This document shows positions 60,689 through 64,000 of a stretch of DNA of 64,000 bases, piece by piece (position 1 is the stretch's first letter; each line of letters begins with the position of its first letter). The notes under the pieces are model-generated. The model was not told the DNA's origin, made no database searches, and saw only the letters and a list, made by a program, of their open reading frames with translations. The position numbers were made by a program, and so were the translations under genes. Origin of the DNA: Taibaiella helva (GTDB lineage: Bacteria > Bacteroidota > Bacteroidia > Chitinophagales > Chitinophagaceae); NCBI RefSeq assembly GCF_003545695.1, contig NZ_QUZZ01000004.1:372001-436000 (forward strand), read 5' to 3'.

Positions 60689-61228
60689 GTGATCAACGAG
60701 GCCGAAATAGCGCAATTGTTTTCCGACTATTACGAGTCGCTGCACCGCTATGCCTTTACCCTGCTAAGGGATGAGGATGAGGCCAAAGATGCGGTCCAGA
60801 GCGTATTCCTGAACCTTTGGGAGAAAAGGGAGCACATACAGATCAACACTTCGCCCAAAGCCTACCTGTTCCGCAGCGTTTACCACGAGAGCCTGAACTA
60901 TATACGGAAGCAGGACGTGCTGAAGAAACACCATGCGCATGCCGTTGCCGGCCAGGAAGACAGCCAGCAGCAGCCCTTCGCATCGGAGGAAGCGCTTTTT
61001 ATCCGGGAAAAAATTGATAAAGTGCTGCAGGAGCTGCCGCCGCAATGCCGCGAGGTATTTGTGAAAAGCAGGGCCGAACAGAAGAAATACAGCGAAATCG
61101 CCAGCGAGCTGGGCATCGCCGTTAAAACAGTGGAAGCACATATGAGCAAAGCCCTTAAATTAATCCGGCAGGTACTAAGGGTTTTTATCCTGCTGTTTTG
61201 TCTTTACAATGATCTGCCACGATTATGA
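60689..61228 (+). CDS. ECF-type RNA polymerase sigma factor
   Basis: A 179-residue sigma-70 family factor of the Bacteroidetes FecI-like group. Region 2 spans EIAQLFSDYYESLHRYAF to NLWEKREHI (DEAKDAVQSVFLNLW), region 4 has LPPQCREVFVKSRAEQKKYS and SELGIAVKTVEAHMSKAL. The start is taken as GTG 60689 (VINEAEIAQLF) because upstream sequence does not fit; no ATG is suitably placed. The stop overlaps the FecR ATG by four bases. Confidence 0.9.
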   Translation: MINEAEIAQLFSDYYESLHRYAFTLLRDEDEAKDAVQSVFLNLWEKREHIQINTSPKAYLFRSVYHESLNYIRKQDVLKKHHAHAVAGQEDSQQQPFASEEALFIREKIDKVLQELPPQCREVFVKSRAEQKKYSEIASELGIAVKTVEAHMSKALKLIRQVLRVFILLFCLYNDLPRL

Positions 61229-62187
61229 TCGATTTTGATGTAGTCATAAAGTATATGGCCGGTAAAGCGGCGCCGGAAGAAGCGATGCACGTTGAAGAAT
61301 GGGTATCGGCTTCAGAAGAGCATCGTGCATTCTTCCACTCCCTGCATCAAAGCTGGCTGGAACAGGGGCCCGAAACCTACCAGGTGCCCGATGTCCAACG
61401 GGAATGGGAGGCCTTCAGGGAAAAGACCCGCCCCGCGGTGCAACCCATAAAGCCGCAATCCCCCACTCGTTTGTGGCTGGGAAGGGCAGCCGCGGCAGTG
61501 GCCATTGTAGCAGTGGGCGCCGCAGGATTTTACCTCTTCAACAGCAAGAACCAGAACGAGCCCACACTGATCGCCGTCGCTAAGAACAAGCCTGAAGAGG
61601 TGCGGCTGACCGATGGCAGCCGCATGACCGTGAACCCCGGCGGAGAGCTGGTCTACCCGGTCCGTTTCAGAAAAGACAGCAGGGAAGTAACCCTTGTCGG
61701 CAGCGGCGTTTTCAACGTAGCGCCACGGCCGCAGCAGCCTTTCATCGTTCACCTGGGTGAGCTCCATGTCAGCACAGCCGGCACCTCCTTTGCTGTAAAC
61801 AGGGAAGACAAGTACCTGAGTGTACAGGTTACGGGAGGAGGCGAGGTAACGTTCTACAACAAGAAAGACACGCTGCGGATCGCTACCGGCGCTACCGGCA
61901 GGTACACCTGGAAAGGGAAAAGATTCTCGCTGGAAGCTCCGGAACCACCCCTCACAGGCACTTTCCACTTCAACAATACACCGCTGAGCGAGGTAGTGAC
62001 CACTTTAAGCAGGCATTTCGGCGTGCAGATACGCCTGACAAATGCCCGCTTAAACCATTGTACGCTGAGCGCCGGATTTGACCAGCAGACCCTGGAAGAT
62101 ATCCTGAAAGACATTACCGAAACCTTCGGCCTTAGCTATTCTGTTAAAAAACCTTATATCGACATTAATGGCGCAGCCTGCAAATAA
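61225..62187 (+). CDS. FecR-type anti-sigma factor with DUF4974 end
   Basis: A 320-residue inner-membrane regulator. The cytoplasmic N-terminus (1-80) would bind the sigma factor; one membrane helix (about 87-108, RAAAAVAIVAVGAAGFYLF); FecR domain (EVRLTDGSRMTVNPGGELVY, LVGSGVFNVAPRPQQPFIVH); and C-terminal DUF4974/STN-like end (FHFNNTPLSEVVTTLSRHFG). It receives a signal from an outer-membrane partner and controls the sigma factor. Overlaps both neighbours. Confidence 0.94.
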   Translation: MIDFDVVIKYMAGKAAPEEAMHVEEWVSASEEHRAFFHSLHQSWLEQGPETYQVPDVQREWEAFREKTRPAVQPIKPQSPTRLWLGRAAAAVAIVAVGAAGFYLFNSKNQNEPTLIAVAKNKPEEVRLTDGSRMTVNPGGELVYPVRFRKDSREVTLVGSGVFNVAPRPQQPFIVHLGELHVSTAGTSFAVNREDKYLSVQVTGGGEVTFYNKKDTLRIATGATGRYTWKGKRFSLEAPEPPLTGTFHFNNTPLSEVVTTLSRHFGVQIRLTNARLNHCTLSAGFDQQTLEDILKDITETFGLSYSVKKPYIDINGAACK

Positions 62188-63484
62188 ACGCTCAAGGTTA
62201 TGCCTGTCTCTTATCCTCCTTTTGTTTTCTGCCTTTCCTCTCTTTGCCCAGAAGACAAATCCAATGTTTTATAAGGAGATATTACTGCTGCATAAGCCTT
62301 ATACCCTACATTCGCTCACGCGGGAGATCCAGCGGCAGAGCGGCATTACGTTTTCCTACAATGCGGCACGCATCAATCCTGCACAAAAAGTAGGGATCAG
62401 CAAACGGCTGGACAGGATCACGGTGAAAGAGCTGCTGGGGCTGCTGGGCAAAAAGACCGGCGTCGGCTATAAGATCGTTAACCAATCACATATTATCTAC
62501 ACGCCGGCGACAGCCGGAAGAAAGCCTAAGGCAAAAAAAGACCACACCGGGAAAAGGATGGGAGTAGCACAGTCGCAAAAACCTGCGCCGGCCTCCAGAG
62601 CCGGGGTACAACCACCGGCTGTACCGGAACCGGAAGCGTTGCAATCGCTGGTTATTGTAGGCGATTCTTCGCTGGCCATGAGCTACTATCTCTCGGGGGG
62701 CAGTGGCAGCGGTGGCGCTTACGGCGGAAATATAGCGCCTAAATATCCTGAAACAACGCAGGCCGAAGAAGAGGACGATGATGAGGAGGCAATGTATGGA
62801 ACAGATCGTAAAACCCGCCGGCAGCAAGGCAAGGGTGGCTTCTACACGCCACTCGGCCAAAGTGCCACAGTACGTTTTATCAAACAGAGTGTCCTGGTAT
62901 CCGGAGGCCTTTCGGCCGATGATCTGTATTATATCAACCCGACCCTAAGAATAGGATTCAGCTTTCTGCATGGAACGATAGCTTATAGTACAGGCTCTTT
63001 CGCCCACTGGCGCTATGGCCTCGGCAGCGCTCTGAATATCGGCGACCGCTGGAACCTGCGCCTGGAGGTCAATTCGGGCGGACCGCTGCAATCACCCTAT
63101 AACATCCGGGTTTTTGATACCACCAGGATACCCATCGACTCGGGGCAGGTTCAACTGGTGATCAATGAGCGCAACACGCCGTTGCTGGTTCAATCCAGGC
63201 TGACACGATTCGTGCTGGGCGCAGAATGGAATGTGACAGGGAACTTTTATTTAGGCGGCGCCCTGATCCTTAACCGGCTGCACACCACTTATTCCAGCAA
63301 TGGTAATGCCATAGCCCTCAGGGATATCTTGCCTGTGGGTATCGATGCCGACAAGAAATACAGAACGATCGACCCGCCCTACCTGCTGGGCAACAGCTAT
63401 TCGGCCAACAGTACGTCTAATACCAAGATATGGCTGGGTATACAGCTCAGCCTGATCTACAGGATTCGTTTCTTCGATCAGTAA
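62168..63484 (+). CDS. STN-domain protein with C-terminal barrel-like region
   Basis: A 438-residue protein overlapping fecR by 20 bases. Signal peptide (to LFAQ, residue 28), then a secretin/TonB short N-terminal (STN) domain (about 40-115: YTLHSLTREIQRQSGITFSY, ITVKELLGLLGKKTG). A low-complexity, acidic linker follows, and residues about 235-438 are strand-rich and end RIRFFDQ, like a small outer-membrane barrel. There is no TonB plug or receptor of usual size (700 or more residues). It takes the place normally held by a SusC/FecA-like receptor. Confidence 0.82.
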   Translation: MAQPANKRSRLCLSLILLLFSAFPLFAQKTNPMFYKEILLLHKPYTLHSLTREIQRQSGITFSYNAARINPAQKVGISKRLDRITVKELLGLLGKKTGVGYKIVNQSHIIYTPATAGRKPKAKKDHTGKRMGVAQSQKPAPASRAGVQPPAVPEPEALQSLVIVGDSSLAMSYYLSGGSGSGGAYGGNIAPKYPETTQAEEEDDDEEAMYGTDRKTRRQQGKGGFYTPLGQSATVRFIKQSVLVSGGLSADDLYYINPTLRIGFSFLHGTIAYSTGSFAHWRYGLGSALNIGDRWNLRLEVNSGGPLQSPYNIRVFDTTRIPIDSGQVQLVINERNTPLLVQSRLTRFVLGAEWNVTGNFYLGGALILNRLHTTYSSNGNAIALRDILPVGIDADKKYRTIDPPYLLGNSYSANSTSNTKIWLGIQLSLIYRIRFFDQ

Positions 63485-63495
63485 AGGGCCGGAGG

Positions 63496-64000
63496 TTACA
63501 GGTATTGATCGGCAAGCCAGACCATAGCGGTAAGGGTAAAGGCGCCCAGCTTGAGCTCCCTGTGGCTTACTGTCTCAAACACATCATTAGCGCTATGGTG
63601 CAGATCGAAATACCGTTGAGAATCGGGTAAAAGCCCGGCCAGCGGCACACCCAGCTTTTTTAACGGACCAATATCGGTACCGCCTTCTTCCTGGCTGAAG
63701 TCGTAAACGCCATAAGGTTCGAGCAAGGGGGCCCAGGACCGCACTTTCTGCTTCAGCGTTGCAGTCATTTCCAGGCCTACTCCGCGCGGAGAAAAACCAC
63801 CTGCGTCGCTTTCCATAGCCCATATATGTTTTTCGCCGGTTGCTTTTACAGAATCGGCATAGGCGTAGCCACCTTTCACACCATTCTCTTCATTCATAAA
63901 CAGAACGGCTCTTATACTACGGCGGGGCTTTTCACCCGAAGCCTTCAGGGCGCGAAGCACTTCTATCGATTGCACACAACCTGCGCCGTCGTCGTGAGCG
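63496..64000 (-). CDS. M28 family peptidase, C-terminal part (start outside window)
   Basis: The frame is open to the window edge, so the gene begins beyond 64000. The first visible codons read AHDDGAGC, an M28 zinc-binding Asp motif, followed by the catalytic-type NEENGVKGGYAY and the late zinc ligand His in FDLHHSANDVFE. This is a zinc aminopeptidase/carboxypeptidase-like fold, usually periplasmic or secreted in this phylum. It is convergent with the STN-domain gene, with eleven bases between stops. Confidence 0.92.
   Translation of the reverse strand, partial: AHDDGAGCVQSIEVLRALKASGEKPRRSIRAVLFMNEENGVKGGYAYADSVKATGEKHIWAMESDAGGFSPRGVGLEMTATLKQKVRSWAPLLEPYGVYDFSQEEGGTDIGPLKKLGVPLAGLLPDSQRYFDLHHSANDVFETVSHRELKLGAFTLTAMVWLADQYL

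Noticed and set aside
1-64000. CRISPR array, tRNA or rRNA genes
   Set aside because: No regularly spaced direct repeats, no cloverleaf-like stretch and no rRNA-like sequence were noticed; the gaps between genes are mostly short. A tRNA or covariance-model scan was not possible.

Overview
The window looks like chromosomal DNA of a Bacteroidota bacterium, most likely in or near the Chitinophagaceae. The grounds are family-level: a TamL lipoprotein, a FecR protein with a DUF4974-type end, type IX secretion (T9SS) sorting domains, a RemB/Wzi-like outer-membrane barrel, many Bacteroidota-only families (DUF4292, DUF4286, DUF6686-like, DUF6922-like), TAnnTTTG-type promoter elements and weak Shine-Dalgarno sequences. 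GC content is close to 50 percent and coding density is high. No rRNA, tRNA, CRISPR array, prophage or intact insertion sequence was found.

Layout. 1-3009: tail of an RND efflux pump gene and its adaptor. 3096-10539: small-molecule oxidoreductases (Old Yellow Enzyme, aldo/keto reductase, SDR, DODA-type dioxygenase, FMN reductase), a secreted alpha/beta hydrolase and a RemB/Wzi-like barrel. 10723-14367: a tight operon of sugar nucleotidyltransferase, TPR lipoprotein and DUF4292 lipoprotein. 14592-16844: a T9SS-exported thermolysin-like protease, followed by a small RiPP-type precursor on the other strand. 17354-22804: SpoU methyltransferase, TamL, a small membrane protein and an acyltransferase. 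22805-23631: a gene-poor patch with RadC and Rpn-like remnants and degenerate repeats. 23632-24812: a YwnA/YwnB-like Rrf2 regulator and reductase pair with matching operator dyads. 24933-34031: MFS transporter, Lon protease, small barrel and metabolic genes, then a divergent glycosyltransferase/epimerase pair. 34163-36855: a LiaF-like/LytS/LytTR envelope-sensing operon. 36912-43924: ABC ATPase, thioredoxin-like protein, Pcm, a beta-lactamase-family hydrolase and a large transglutaminase-like membrane protein. 44086-50986: succinate-semialdehyde dehydrogenase, SGNH hydrolase, a second RiPP-type precursor, two tandem FKBP isomerases, a DHH phosphoesterase, a cysteine-cluster protein and a one-domain asparaginase. 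51153-51514: a frameshifted four-helix-bundle gene flanked by AT-rich repeats. 51555-64000: purC, thrS, a DUF6922-like orphan, glycosyltransferase, rsmG, a stand-alone T9SS type B sorting domain, ABC ATPase, YihY, a thioredoxin-like protein, a sigma/anti-sigma/STN-barrel operon and the end of an M28 peptidase.

The most unusual items are two distant RiPP-type precursors whose leaders align without gaps although no maturation enzyme is nearby, a canonical EF-hand loop in the cytoplasmic linker of the RND pump, identical TGTAAT-N7-ATTACA dyads before the Rrf2 gene and its reductase, a surface-signalling operon that ends in an STN-barrel protein instead of a TonB receptor, a secreted protein that is only a sorting domain, two copies of a 28-base perfect palindrome, and decayed mobile-type genes embedded in degenerate repeats. 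Functions are inferred from sequence patterns recognised by eye; no database search was run.
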